Assembly (NCBI GenBank): GCA_937880805.1
Contig: CALGRR010000016.1
Location: 1-18,945, forward strand
DNA from: an uncultured Clostridia bacterium
GTDB taxonomy: Bacteria > Bacillota > Clostridia > Oscillospirales > Acutalibacteraceae
Direction of reading: 5' to 3'
DNA length: 18,945 nt
Shown here: positions 1 to 7,725 of the stretch, in pieces
How positions within the stretch are numbered: the first letter of the stretch is position 1
Layout of the letters: every line of letters begins with the position of its first letter
Program-made: the position numbers and the translations under genes
The notes under the pieces: generated by a model
Databases searched by the model: none
The model's input: only the letters and a program-made list of their open reading frames with translations
What the model was told of the DNA's origin: nothing

Positions 1-84
1 TCCATTCGTCATTTGTTTTTTGTTTCACTGTAACACTTCTATTGTAAACCTACAATTATTAATAAAAATCAAGTATAAAATTAA

Positions 85-113
85 TTGCATTATTTATAAA
101 TATGTAGTATAAT
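85..113 (+). promoter_or_regulatory. Predicted sigma-A promoter of coaX
   Basis: A -35 box TTGCAT (85-90) and a perfect -10 box TATAAT (108-113) are separated by exactly 17 bp. Transcription would start near 120, giving a leader of about 23 nt that contains the ribosome binding site AAGGGTGG (131-138) ahead of the ATG at 143. The rest of 1-142 is AT-rich and I see no gene in it. It holds one small inverted repeat (ATTGTA-4-TACAAT, 41-56) of unknown meaning. Confidence 0.75.
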
Positions 114-142
114 GTGAATATCTATAGCAAAAGGGTGGTTTT

Positions 143-913
143 ATGCTTCTTACAATAGACATAGGCAACACAAACATAACAATGGGTGCTTATGATAAAG
201 ACGAATTAAAATTTGTTTCAAGGCTCGCTACAAACAGAGCAATAACAGCAGACCAATATGCAGTTGAATTCAAGCAGATTTTCTCGCTTTACAATACTCC
301 GATAAGCAGCTTTTCGGGTGCGGCAATAAGCAGCGTTGTGCCCGAGCTTTCAGCAACTATGAGCGATGCGGTTAAAAAGCTCACGGGCTGCAAGCCGATG
401 CTTCTCGGCCCCGGAATAAAAACGGGAATGAATATTCTTATAGATAACCCCGCACAGCTCGGTGCAGACCTTCTTGCAGGCTGCGTAGGTGCGGCTGCAC
501 TTTATCCCCTGCCCTGCCTTGTTATTGACCTTGGCACAGCAAGCAAAATCAGCGTTATAGATAAAAACGGCTCTTTCTGCGGCTGCACAATCGCACCCGG
601 AATAGGAATATCGCTTGAAGCTCTCTCGGCAAAAACCTCACAGCTTCCGAGCATAAGCCTCAAAACACCCGCAAGAGCAATAGGCAAAAACACTGTTGAT
701 TCAATGCAGTCGGGAACCGTTTTCGGCTTTGCGGCAATGATTGACGGCGTTTGCGAAAAGCTCGAAGAAGAACTCGGCGAAAAAGTTTTAACAACCGTTG
801 CAACGGGCGGTCTTGCAAAAGACCTCATAAAAAGCTGCAAGCGTGACATTGTTTATAACGGTGACCTTGTTCTTTACGGTTTAAAGGTTCTTTACGAAAA
901 AAATAAAAAATAA
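143..913 (+). CDS. coaX: Type III pantothenate kinase (CoaX)
   Basis: This enzyme phosphorylates pantothenate with ATP, the first step of coenzyme A synthesis, in the cytoplasm. The 256 residues match the family's usual length. The N-terminal ASKHA phosphate-binding motif DIGNTN is at residues 6-11. The second conserved acidic motif is GAD at 107-109, and a DLGTA motif lies at 129-133. Near the C-terminus is ATGGLAKDL, the adenosine-motif region. The common family motif is GADR, but here the Arg is Leu110; some clostridial members appear to share this variation. Type III kinases are not feedback-inhibited by CoA and need a monovalent cation (family knowledge). The start is fixed by the AAGGGTGG ribosome binding site 4 nt upstream of the ATG. 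The gene has its own promoter, and an ECF transporter subunit follows 205 bp later. Confidence 0.95.
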   Translation: MLLTIDIGNTNITMGAYDKDELKFVSRLATNRAITADQYAVEFKQIFSLYNTPISSFSGAAISSVVPELSATMSDAVKKLTGCKPMLLGPGIKTGMNILIDNPAQLGADLLAGCVGAAALYPLPCLVIDLGTASKISVIDKNGSFCGCTIAPGIGISLEALSAKTSQLPSISLKTPARAIGKNTVDSMQSGTVFGFAAMIDGVCEKLEEELGEKVLTTVATGGLAKDLIKSCKRDIVYNGDLVLYGLKVLYEKNKK

Positions 914-928
914 CGGGATAGCCCGTTA
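911..928 (+). terminator. Hairpin overlapping the coaX stop codon, possible weak terminator
   Basis: TAACGGG (911-917) pairs perfectly with CCCGTTA (922-928) around the 4-nt loop ATAG, and the left arm includes the coaX stop codon. The sequence after it (CTTAAAATTATT) is AT-rich but has no run of T, so an intrinsic terminator is only a weak call. It could instead be an mRNA-end stabilising or attenuating hairpin. Confidence 0.35.
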
Positions 929-1081
929 CTTAAAATTATTCTGCTAAATTTTGCGTTGCATCCCTTAATTAACAAAATTCATATTAACGAGGCAGATTTT
1001 TGTCAGGTGGTTGAAAAAGCGGAGTTAATACGAGGTATTAACGAGCATTTTGATGCCGCATGGCGGAAATATGACCGTTAA
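914..1081 (+). other. Startless open frame after coaX, protein-like (relic or small ORF)
   Basis: Directly after the coaX stop, in the same frame, 55 codons stay open until TAA at 1079-1081. No ATG occurs in this frame; the only candidate starts are unusual ones such as TTG at 956, with no ribosome binding site. The second half reads like real protein (…FCQVVEKAELIRGINEHFD…). It uses codons such as CGA, CGG and GTG that are less common in neighbouring genes. The DNA also carries a 9-bp direct repeat ATTAACGAG (983-991 and 1037-1045), a perfect hairpin TTAATAC-GAG-GTATTAA (1025-1041) and a short hairpin CCGC-ATG-GCGG (1056-1066). It could be the tail of a degraded gene, a repeat element, or structured leader RNA of the next gene. 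I recognise no riboswitch class. Confidence 0.3.
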
Positions 1082-1118
1082 GATGATTTTGGCGGAGCAG
1101 CAGCAAGGAGGAATATAT

Positions 1119-1727
1119 ATGTCAAAATCATCCGCAATGAAACGAAACCTTGAGCTGGCACAGCTCGGAATGCTGAGTGCACTTATTGTTATTATGACAT
1201 TTGTGCCTTACATCGGATACATCAGCATCGGTGCATTGAGTATCACTTTGCTTCACATTCCGCTTATTATCGGTGCCTGCGTTCTCGGTGTAAAAGGCGG
1301 CGTTGTGCTCGGTGCCGTATGGGGAATAACCTGCATTATCAAAGCAGCAACCTCCCCCGTTGCAATAACCGACCCGCTTTTCACAAATCCCCTCGTTTCG
1401 CTTTTACCCAGAGTTATTGCAGGCCTTGTTGCAGGGTTTGTTTTCAGCCTCGTTTCAAAGAAGCTGAAAAAATATCACCTTGCTTCAATTCTCGGCTCAG
1501 TTTCAGCCTGCTTAACCAACACAATTCTTGTTATGGGCAGCCTTTATCTTGTTTACGGCAACACCTCCGAAGCCGCAAAGCTCGGAATAGTTCAGTTTGA
1601 TTTAGGCTCATTTATCTATTTCATTCTCGGTGCATTCGGAACAAATGCAATTTTTGAAATGATTCTGGCAATAATTGTTGCCGTGCCCATAAGCCACGCA
1701 CTTCGCAAAATCAAAATTAAAGTTTAA
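1119..1727 (+). CDS. ECF transporter S component (substrate-binding membrane subunit)
   Basis: This is a 202-residue polytopic membrane protein of the ECF_trnsprt/S-component type. About five to six hydrophobic segments can be seen. The family-typical first half includes an Ile/Gly-rich segment, then ITLLHIPLIIGA (near residue 40) and NPLVSLLPRVIAG in the middle. S components bind a vitamin and dock onto a shared energising module (EcfT plus two EcfA ATPases). That module is not in this window, so a group II, shared-module system is inferred. An in-frame ATG lies 69 bp upstream, but the start at 1119 is chosen because a perfect AAGGAGG (1105-1111) sits 7 nt before it. The substrate cannot be read from the sequence. 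The neighbouring pantothenate kinase makes pantothenate (PanT-like) a reasonable guess, while the metA gene 16 bp downstream could point elsewhere. Confidence 0.85.
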   Translation: MSKSSAMKRNLELAQLGMLSALIVIMTFVPYIGYISIGALSITLLHIPLIIGACVLGVKGGVVLGAVWGITCIIKAATSPVAITDPLFTNPLVSLLPRVIAGLVAGFVFSLVSKKLKKYHLASILGSVSACLTNTILVMGSLYLVYGNTSEAAKLGIVQFDLGSFIYFILGAFGTNAIFEMILAIIVAVPISHALRKIKIKV

Positions 1728-1743
1728 AGGATGAAAAAATCAG

Positions 1744-2658
1744 ATGCCTATCAAAATAGCAAATGAATTACCCGCCCACAAATCGCTTGAGCTTGAGAAT
1801 ATATTCGTAATGACAGAGGACAGAGCAATGAAGCAGGATATTCGTCCTCTTAAAATTCTTATTCTCAATCTTATGCCCACAAAAATCGAAACCGAAACTC
1901 AGATTCTCCGCCTTCTGAGCAACTCCCCTCTTCAGGTTGAAATAGACCTTCTTCAGCTTAAATCCCACAAATCAAAGAACACCTCTGAGGAGCATATGCT
2001 GAAATTCTATAAAACCATTGACGAGGTTGAAAACCAGAAATTTGACGGAATGATAGTTACCGGTGCACCGGTTGAGCTTCTGGAATTTGAGCAGGTTGAT
2101 TATTGGGAAGAGCTTTGCAGCATATTTGAATGGAGCAAAAAGCACGTTTATTCAACCTTCCATATTTGCTGGGGTGCTCAGGCGGCTCTCTATTATCATT
2201 ACGGAATTCCGAAATATACTCTTGATGAAAAGATATTCGGAGTTTTCCCCCACAGATGCCTTGACCCGCTTCATCCTCTTATGAGAGGGCTTGACGATGT
2301 TTTCTATGTGCCCCATTCAAGGCACACGGAAAACCGCAGAAGTGACATTGCTCTTGTGAAAGACCTGCAGATTCTCTCTTATTCGGAGCAGGCGGGAGTT
2401 CATCTTATTTCAGATATGGCGTGCAGAAACTTCTTTGCTTCGGGTCATTCTGAATATGACTGCGAAACCCTTGCAAAGGAATATTTCAGGGATATAAACA
2501 AAGGGCTTGATATAAAGCAGCCGTTTAATTACTTCCCCGATAACGACACAAATAAAACGCCCAGGGTTCAATGGAGAAGCGCTGCAAACATAATTTTTAC
2601 CAACTGGCTCAATTATTTCGTTTATCAGCAGACTCCTTATGACCTGAGCACTTTATAA
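1744..2658 (+). CDS. metAA: Homoserine O-acetyltransferase (MetA-type)
   Basis: This cytoplasmic enzyme activates homoserine by O-acylation at the entry to methionine synthesis. The 304 residues match the MetA family. The acyl-enzyme cysteine is C142 in HICWGAQA, and the catalytic H235 and E237 lie in FASGHSEYD. Numbering is the same as in the characterised enzymes. Residue 111 (in GAPVELLEF) is glutamate. Work on the Bacillus cereus enzyme showed that Glu111 gives acetyl-CoA use and Gly111 gives succinyl-CoA use, so an acetyltransferase is predicted despite the usual 'succinyltransferase' name. AAAGGATG precedes the start. The gene lies 16 bp after the ECF subunit and is probably co-transcribed with it. 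Its stop is 1 bp from the end of the convergent DUF1294 gene, and no terminator is visible between them. Confidence 0.95.
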   Translation: MPIKIANELPAHKSLELENIFVMTEDRAMKQDIRPLKILILNLMPTKIETETQILRLLSNSPLQVEIDLLQLKSHKSKNTSEEHMLKFYKTIDEVENQKFDGMIVTGAPVELLEFEQVDYWEELCSIFEWSKKHVYSTFHICWGAQAALYYHYGIPKYTLDEKIFGVFPHRCLDPLHPLMRGLDDVFYVPHSRHTENRRSDIALVKDLQILSYSEQAGVHLISDMACRNFFASGHSEYDCETLAKEYFRDINKGLDIKQPFNYFPDNDTNKTPRVQWRSAANIIFTNWLNYFVYQQTPYDLSTL

Positions 2659-2659
2659 T

Positions 2660-2941
2660 TCATATTAGTTTAAATACAGCAAAGCAGATAAGAGCAACAT
2701 GGAGAGCCATTTCAAGCGGCAGACCAATCATAAATTTCATATGCTTGGTTTTATGCCTTATTGTTCTCATTGTAACAAACATAGGCAACGCACCGCCGAA
2801 AAGCCCGAGAAGCATCAGCGTTGCTTCGGGAACTCTCCATTTGCCCTTGACTGCTGCTCTTTTATCAAGGACTGTTAAAGCAACGGATACTGCGGCAAGC
2901 ACCGCATAATAAATCAAAAAAAGGATTATAAAACTTCTCAT
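2660..2941 (-). CDS. DUF1294 family small membrane protein
   Basis: A 93-residue protein with a hydrophobic N-terminal helix and two further hydrophobic stretches. The DUF1294 signature is visible: a DKRAA motif after the first helix, then W-R-V-P-E, then GGALPMFVTM, then a basic RHKTKHMKF segment before the last helix. The function of the family is unknown. A longer frame begins 18 codons upstream at 2995. The start at 2941 is preferred because GGGAG lies 8 nt before its ATG and the hydrophobic helix then begins at once; the extra residues would be polar and unlike the family. The gene is convergent with metAA and divergent from the GHL10 lipoprotein gene, 53 bp from that gene's start. Confidence 0.8.
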   Translation of the reverse strand: MRSFIILFLIYYAVLAAVSVALTVLDKRAAVKGKWRVPEATLMLLGLFGGALPMFVTMRTIRHKTKHMKFMIGLPLEMALHVALICFAVFKLI

Positions 2942-2994
2942 TTCAAGCACTCCCTTATTCTTATTTTCTACTTTGCGGCAGAAAGGTAAATTCA

Positions 2995-4428
2995 ATGAGA
3001 AAAATCGTTCCGTTAATGATGATTATAGCTCTTTTGCTGTCATCGTGTCAACTCAATAAAAAAGCTGAGCTTCCGTCTGTTTCACAGACAGAAGCCGTGA
3101 CCGAGCCATACGGCACAACAGCCGTTTACGAAACCGAAACCTCGGCTGTTCAAATATTGACAACTGCTTTATCAGTCATAACCTCAACTGCTGAAGGCTC
3201 AACCAAAAAGCCTTCAACAATCAAAAACACAACAACAAAACCTGTAACAACGCTTAAACCTGCAACAACAACCAAACCCACCACAACCGTTAAACCAACC
3301 ACAACGGCAAAGCCCGTAATTACACAAGCCGAGATGCGTGCAATATGGATTTCCTGCTATGATTACACAAGTGCAGCAGGAAAAACAAGGGCGGAATATA
3401 AAGCGGTAACCGATAAAATGTTTAAAAACATAAAGGATATGGGGCTTAACACCGCTTTTGTTCATTTAAGAGCTTTTTCCGATGCATTTTACAAATCGGA
3501 TATTTACCCCTACTCTTCTTACATAGCGGGCAAGGAAGGTGCAAGCCTTGAATTTGACCCGTTTGAAGTGCTGCTTGAAAGTGCACGAAGCTTCGGAATT
3601 TCAGTTCACGGCTGGATAAATCCTTTCAGGGTATCCACCAAAAAAGATGTTTCGCTGCTTTCATCATCAAATCCCGCAAAAAAGATTATTGATTCGGGAA
3701 ATGCAGACGGCAGAATATGCATTCTTTCAAACGGAATCTACTATAACCCCGCACACACGGAAAATCACAAGCTGATTATTGACGGTGTGCGTGAAATCAT
3801 AAGCAAATACAACATAGACGGAATTCACATAGACGATTATTTTTATCCCTCAACAAGCACAGAGGTTGATAAAATTCAATATAACAAATATAAATCCGAG
3901 GGCGGAAAGCTAAGCCTTTCGGATTGGCGTATATCCTGCGTCAACGCTTTTGTTTCTGCTCTTTATTCGGCTGTTAAATCAACAGATTCGAGCCTAACGG
4001 TAAGCATAAGCCCCGCAGGAAGCTTTGAGAAAAACTATAATAACTATTATGCCGATTTTAAGCTCTGGCTTTCAACTCCCGGTTATGCGGATATGATTAT
4101 TCCGCAGATTTATTTTGGCTTTGAGCACGAAACTCTTGATTTCAATAAGCTCCTTACCGAATGGGGCAAACTTAAAAGACATTCGGGCGTTAAGCTCGTT
4201 TGCGGAATAGCTGCTTATAAATGCTCATTGAAAGACAGCTATGCAGGCTCGGGCTCTGCGGAATGGCAGCAGAATTCCGATATTCTTGCCCGCCAGCTTA
4301 ACTGCACCAGAAAAAACAATAATTACAGCGGTTTTGCCGTATTTTCTTATCAGGACCTTACAAGGTCTGCCTGCAAAACCGAAATACAGAATTTTAAATC
4401 TGCAATTATAAACGGGGAACAACAATGA
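2995..4428 (+). CDS. Glycosyl hydrolase-like 10 (GHL10/DUF187) lipoprotein
   Basis: A predicted surface lipoprotein of 477 residues. The signal peptide ends in the lipobox L-S-S-C, with the lipid-modified cysteine at 18. A low-complexity Ser/Thr linker follows, ending in five Thr-Lys-Pro repeats (residues 79-107). The rest, from residue 114, is a GHL10-type TIM barrel. It opens with MRAIWISCYDY, then shows GLNTAFVHLRAFSDAFY, a GWINPFR motif, the conserved acidic motif DGIHIDDYFYP (Asp280, Asp281), SISPAGSF and a YADMIIPQIYFGF strand. Members resemble Bacillus YngK. A role on cell-wall or exopolysaccharide glycans is inferred; the substrate is unproven. AGAAAGG precedes the start. The stop overlaps the start of the amidase gene (ATGA), so the two are probably translationally coupled. 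Confidence 0.88.
   Translation: MRKIVPLMMIIALLLSSCQLNKKAELPSVSQTEAVTEPYGTTAVYETETSAVQILTTALSVITSTAEGSTKKPSTIKNTTTKPVTTLKPATTTKPTTTVKPTTTAKPVITQAEMRAIWISCYDYTSAAGKTRAEYKAVTDKMFKNIKDMGLNTAFVHLRAFSDAFYKSDIYPYSSYIAGKEGASLEFDPFEVLLESARSFGISVHGWINPFRVSTKKDVSLLSSSNPAKKIIDSGNADGRICILSNGIYYNPAHTENHKLIIDGVREIISKYNIDGIHIDDYFYPSTSTEVDKIQYNKYKSEGGKLSLSDWRISCVNAFVSALYSAVKSTDSSLTVSISPAGSFEKNYNNYYADFKLWLSTPGYADMIIPQIYFGFEHETLDFNKLLTEWGKLKRHSGVKLVCGIAAYKCSLKDSYAGSGSAEWQQNSDILARQLNCTRKNNNYSGFAVFSYQDLTRSACKTEIQNFKSAIINGEQQ
3229..3315 (+). repeat. Five tandem Thr-Thr-x-Lys-Pro linker repeats
   Basis: These 87 bp encode five consecutive units of 5 or 6 residues (TTTKP, VTTLKP, ATTTKP, TTTVKP, TTTAKP). The nucleotide copies are imperfect, so selection for a stiff, wall-spanning linker between the lipid anchor and the barrel is more likely than recent slippage. 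A similar Thr-rich stretch occurs in the next protein. Confidence 0.8.
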
Positions 4429-7304
4429 AAAAAGACAAAATTTTACTTATTGCCGTAATAAGCATAGCAGTTGCAATAATCGGAATTATTGCAGCTATGG
4501 GTATTACGGGCAAATTCGGCGATTTGAAGAAAAGCTTTGAGCCTGATTCAACAACTGCCGCCGAAACAACCACAACCGAGCCTCAGGCGGTAACCCGCCC
4601 TAAATCGCAGAAGCCCGAATCGGTTGTTGCCGCAATTTATAATGAAATAACAGAAAGCTCCTCATCGGATATGGCAGAATTCAGCGGTAACGGATTCAAC
4701 ACCGTTATCATTGATTTAACTGTTGAAAACGCATTATCCGTTGAAGAGTTGATTACTCACGCAAAAACCAATTCGCTTTATTACGGAATAAGGGCGGATA
4801 TTTCAGAAGGCTCCGACTATCTCACGGCATTTGTTGAAAAGAACAATGTTGATTTTGTTATTCTTTGCGGTCTTGATGAAACAATTTCGGGCTATTCCGA
4901 AAAGATAACGGCAATCTGCACCGAAATCAAAACCGTTGATGCCGCAACCGAAATCGGAATTGAACCGATGTATTGCTCTAATGCCAATGAATCCGTTGTT
5001 TCTCTTACCGATAATTCAACTGCGGATTTTGTTTTTCTTGTTCAGAAATATAATGACAAATCGGGCTTTTCCGTTTTTGAAAGCGGACAGGCTGTATGGA
5101 ACGAAAAAACAAGCCCTCTGTGGCTTTGTCACAATCTGCAGAGCCTCAAATCCTTCTCAACAGATAAGGCATCCGATATGATTGACCTTATTGCAAAATC
5201 GGCTGATATGTCGCTTTGCGAAGGCCTTGCATTTTATTATTACTCTGATATTTCTTCCGCTTCGGGCACGGCGGCGGATATTGTTATGAATTATATCAAA
5301 GAGCGTGACACTTATCTGCTTGATAAGGAATTCACCGTTTCAAACCACAAGAAAACCTCGATTACGGTTGAACAGTCGGTAATCACTTTCAGAGGCTCAA
5401 GCAGCCCCGCATATGACCTTTTATGCAACGGACAGAAACTGAAGGTTGCCAAAACCGGCGATTTTTCGGTTGACTGCAATCTGAATCCCGGCAGCAACAC
5501 CATCAAATTTGAGCACAAGGGCAAAACCTATACATACAACGTTACATATAAAATAAAGCTTCTCAAATCCGTTTCTCCGCAAAAGGATATAACCGTTCCA
5601 GGCGGAATGCAGATTGAGGTTTCTGCGGTTGCTCTCAAAGATGCAGCCCTCACGGTTTCATTCAACGGCAAAACCTATAAAATGAGCGAAGCTCCCGCTA
5701 TTGAGGGTGATGAAGATAATTCACCCGATACCGAATCGGATTTCACAACATTCACCGCAACTCTTGAAACTCCCGCAAGCACAACATCGGTGCAGAAGAT
5801 CGGAAGCTACAAGGTTTCGGCAAAATACAAAACACTTTCCGAATCGCTGACGGGTGCGAGCGTTAATGTTTCCGCAAAGGAACTGCCGCCTCCCCCGCCA
5901 CCCACAACAGAGCCTCCCGCCACCGAAACAACAACGCAGGAACCCCAAAGCTCATCGCAGGAATCAACAGATTCCAATGAAAGCACTTCAGGCAGCTCTG
6001 ATGAAAGCACATCATCTGATGTTTCATCTGCCCCGTCCGACCTTCTTGAAAGATATTATTACACCAAGGATTACGGTCTGGGCACAGCAAAAATCTGCGA
6101 AATTATTGACGATTATGTAGAAACCTATCCGGGCAATACAACAAGTACTTTCTCTGTTCCCGACTGTTCCCCGCTTCTTAAAGGCACGGTTGACTATGTA
6201 ACCGCAAGTGCGGAATATGACGGAGATACTTATTATATTTTAAGCTCGGGCGTTAAGGTGCCCATTCTTCGTGAAGAAAGGCTTGCTTCAGGAACCGAGG
6301 GCAAAGTAACTCACCTTAAAATAGTTGAAAGCGGATACATTATGCCGTCAAACAGCATAAAGGTTGTTTCGAGCAACTGCAATAACGGCAAAACCGTTAT
6401 AACTCTTGATATGAACCGTTTGGTTGCCTTCAACGCAAAGCTTCTCGGGCAGAAATACGGCTTATATAACGGCAGACCCGTAACCGTTTCCTCCCTTAAC
6501 TGCACAGCACTTGAAATCACCTTCAGCGATACTGTAAGTGCTTCTGGAGATATTTCATTTATGAATTCCGTTTGCAAAAGTGCAAAATGGACTTCAGATA
6601 AAAATGCAAAAACAGTTACACTCACTCTCACCCTCGCACAAGCGGGTAAATTCTATGGCTTCCATTATGAATATAACGATAACGGAATGCTTGTTATAAC
6701 CCTCAGTCATAAGCCCTCATCGTTAAGCGGTGCCACAATTATGCTTGACCCCGGTCACGGCGGAATAGACCCCGGTGCGGCTTGTGCCGTTACCTCAACG
6801 AGCCTTGGTGCAGAAAAGGATATTAACCTTTCAATCGCAACAAAGGTCAAGGAGCTTCTCGAAGCAGAGGGTGCAACCGTTGTTATGACACGCTCAACAG
6901 ATAAATGGGTTTGCTATACCGACAGAAACAATGCCGTGCGTGAGCGTAACCCCGATATGTTCATATCCATTCATTGCGATTCAAGCTCCACCGCTTCCGC
7001 AACGGGCACCTCCGCTTATTATTACAGAGCATACTCACAGCCTCTTGCAAAAGCGGTTCACGATAGCATCGTTAACGCATATAAGAATGAGATTTATAAA
7101 GATAATTCCTCCGTCAAGATAGACAGAGGTGCAAACTTCTATGCATTCAGAGTTGCGAGAGTTGAAGAATGCCCCGCAATTCTTATTGAATACGGCTTTG
7201 TTTCAAACACCGAGGAATGCCAGGTGCTTCAGACAGCAAAAAACAGAGATATTCTTGCAAAAGCAACAGTTGACGGCATAAAGCAGTATCTCAGCGTAGG
7301 GTGA
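4425..7304 (+). CDS. Membrane-anchored N-acetylmuramoyl-L-alanine amidase with GHL10-like and Ig-like regions
   Basis: This protein is predicted to cut the amide bond between muramic acid and the stem peptide in peptidoglycan, outside the membrane. The 959 residues are ordered as follows. Residues 6-28 are a single membrane anchor. Residues 40-64 are a Thr-rich linker. Residues 65-298 are an alpha/beta region resembling a degenerate GHL10 barrel. Residues 300-480 are two beta-rich, Ig-like segments. Residues 485-540 are a Pro/Thr/Ser/Glu-rich linker. Residues 541-765 are a beta-rich region of unclear type. From about 770 to the end is an Amidase_3 domain. Zinc ligands are H778 (LDPGHGG), E797 and H850 (SIHCD), and the catalytic glutamate is E922 (IEYGF). 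All are present, so activity is likely. The ATG overlaps the previous stop codon. The 3' end overlaps the convergent CmpB-like gene by 14 bp. Confidence 0.92.
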   Translation: MKKDKILLIAVISIAVAIIGIIAAMGITGKFGDLKKSFEPDSTTAAETTTTEPQAVTRPKSQKPESVVAAIYNEITESSSSDMAEFSGNGFNTVIIDLTVENALSVEELITHAKTNSLYYGIRADISEGSDYLTAFVEKNNVDFVILCGLDETISGYSEKITAICTEIKTVDAATEIGIEPMYCSNANESVVSLTDNSTADFVFLVQKYNDKSGFSVFESGQAVWNEKTSPLWLCHNLQSLKSFSTDKASDMIDLIAKSADMSLCEGLAFYYYSDISSASGTAADIVMNYIKERDTYLLDKEFTVSNHKKTSITVEQSVITFRGSSSPAYDLLCNGQKLKVAKTGDFSVDCNLNPGSNTIKFEHKGKTYTYNVTYKIKLLKSVSPQKDITVPGGMQIEVSAVALKDAALTVSFNGKTYKMSEAPAIEGDEDNSPDTESDFTTFTATLETPASTTSVQKIGSYKVSAKYKTLSESLTGASVNVSAKELPPPPPPTTEPPATETTTQEPQSSSQESTDSNESTSGSSDESTSSDVSSAPSDLLERYYYTKDYGLGTAKICEIIDDYVETYPGNTTSTFSVPDCSPLLKGTVDYVTASAEYDGDTYYILSSGVKVPILREERLASGTEGKVTHLKIVESGYIMPSNSIKVVSSNCNNGKTVITLDMNRLVAFNAKLLGQKYGLYNGRPVTVSSLNCTALEITFSDTVSASGDISFMNSVCKSAKWTSDKNAKTVTLTLTLAQAGKFYGFHYEYNDNGMLVITLSHKPSSLSGATIMLDPGHGGIDPGAACAVTSTSLGAEKDINLSIATKVKELLEAEGATVVMTRSTDKWVCYTDRNNAVRERNPDMFISIHCDSSSTASATGTSAYYYRAYSQPLAKAVHDSIVNAYKNEIYKDNSSVKIDRGANFYAFRVARVEECPAILIEYGFVSNTEECQVLQTAKNRDILAKATVDGIKQYLSVG

Positions 7305-7686
7305 TTTTTGTTTTTGATTCAACCTTGGTTTCAATAAATGAGCTGAGCCGGAATGCGGGAATGCTGATAAGAAACCAGACCGCCGAAAACTGCGGGCAAA
7401 TCTGCCCCATAATGTTAAAAGGTTTATCCGAATAATCCCATACATCCCAGCCTGCCGTAACGTTAACAAGCATACCTATGCCGAATTCTATGCTTGTTAT
7501 GATAATCATTCCGAGCAGGCATCTTATTAAAAGCGGTATATTGCGGCTTTGGTTGATGAGCGTAAAAAGAACGAGCACCGTTCCGCCCGCCAGAGCCATA
7601 GACCAATGGGTGTAGCCTCTGAACAAGACCTCGGCAAGACCGTATCCTATTGCCCCAACGGCAAAACTCATAATATATTTTTTCAT
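7291..7686 (-). CDS. CmpB-like putative ABC-transporter type IV membrane protein
   Basis: A 131-residue integral membrane protein with about four hydrophobic helices. It fits the family often labelled 'putative ABC-transporter type IV' (ABC_trans_CmpB). Visible family features are a glutamate in a membrane helix (IEFGIGMLVN) followed by GWDVWDYSDKPFNIMGQIC and a final aromatic helix. The molecular function of the family is not established and there is no ATPase gene nearby. AAGGTGAT lies just before the ATG. The last 14 bp overlap the amidase 3' end in convergent orientation. The start is 39 bp from the divergent sulfatase maturase. Confidence 0.8.
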   Translation of the reverse strand: MKKYIMSFAVGAIGYGLAEVLFRGYTHWSMALAGGTVLVLFTLINQSRNIPLLIRCLLGMIIITSIEFGIGMLVNVTAGWDVWDYSDKPFNIMGQICPQFSAVWFLISIPAFRLSSFIETKVESKTKITLR

Positions 7687-7725
7687 TTTATCACCTTAGT
7701 TATAATAGGCAAAAGAGGTGTTTTT

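Noticed and set aside
41..56. Inverted repeat upstream of coaX as a BirA (biotin) operator
   Set aside because: Only a TTGTAAACC half-like sequence is present; the second arm at the expected spacing is missing.
914..1118. Known riboswitch (FMN, TPP, lysine, cobalamin, tetrahydrofolate, preQ1) upstream of the ECF gene
   Set aside because: None of the conserved core sequences of these classes can be found in the spacer.
3214..3465. Cys-rich minus-strand frame opposite the Thr-Lys-Pro repeats
   Set aside because: The cysteines arise from the reverse complement of repetitive ACA/ACC codons; there is no ribosome binding site or family resemblance.
5807..6120. Several overlapping frames opposite or within the Pro/Ser/Thr linker of the amidase
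   Set aside because: They are low-complexity shadows of the biased linker composition and have no start signals.
7701..7706. TATAAT between the CmpB-like gene and the maturase as a promoter
   Set aside because: Transcription would start within the maturase ribosome binding site and no good -35 box lies 16-18 bp upstream.
7549..7725. 59-codon N-terminal extension of the sulfatase maturase frame
   Set aside because: It overlaps the divergent CmpB-like gene, has polar non-conserved sequence, and a good ribosome binding site stands before the ATG at 7726.
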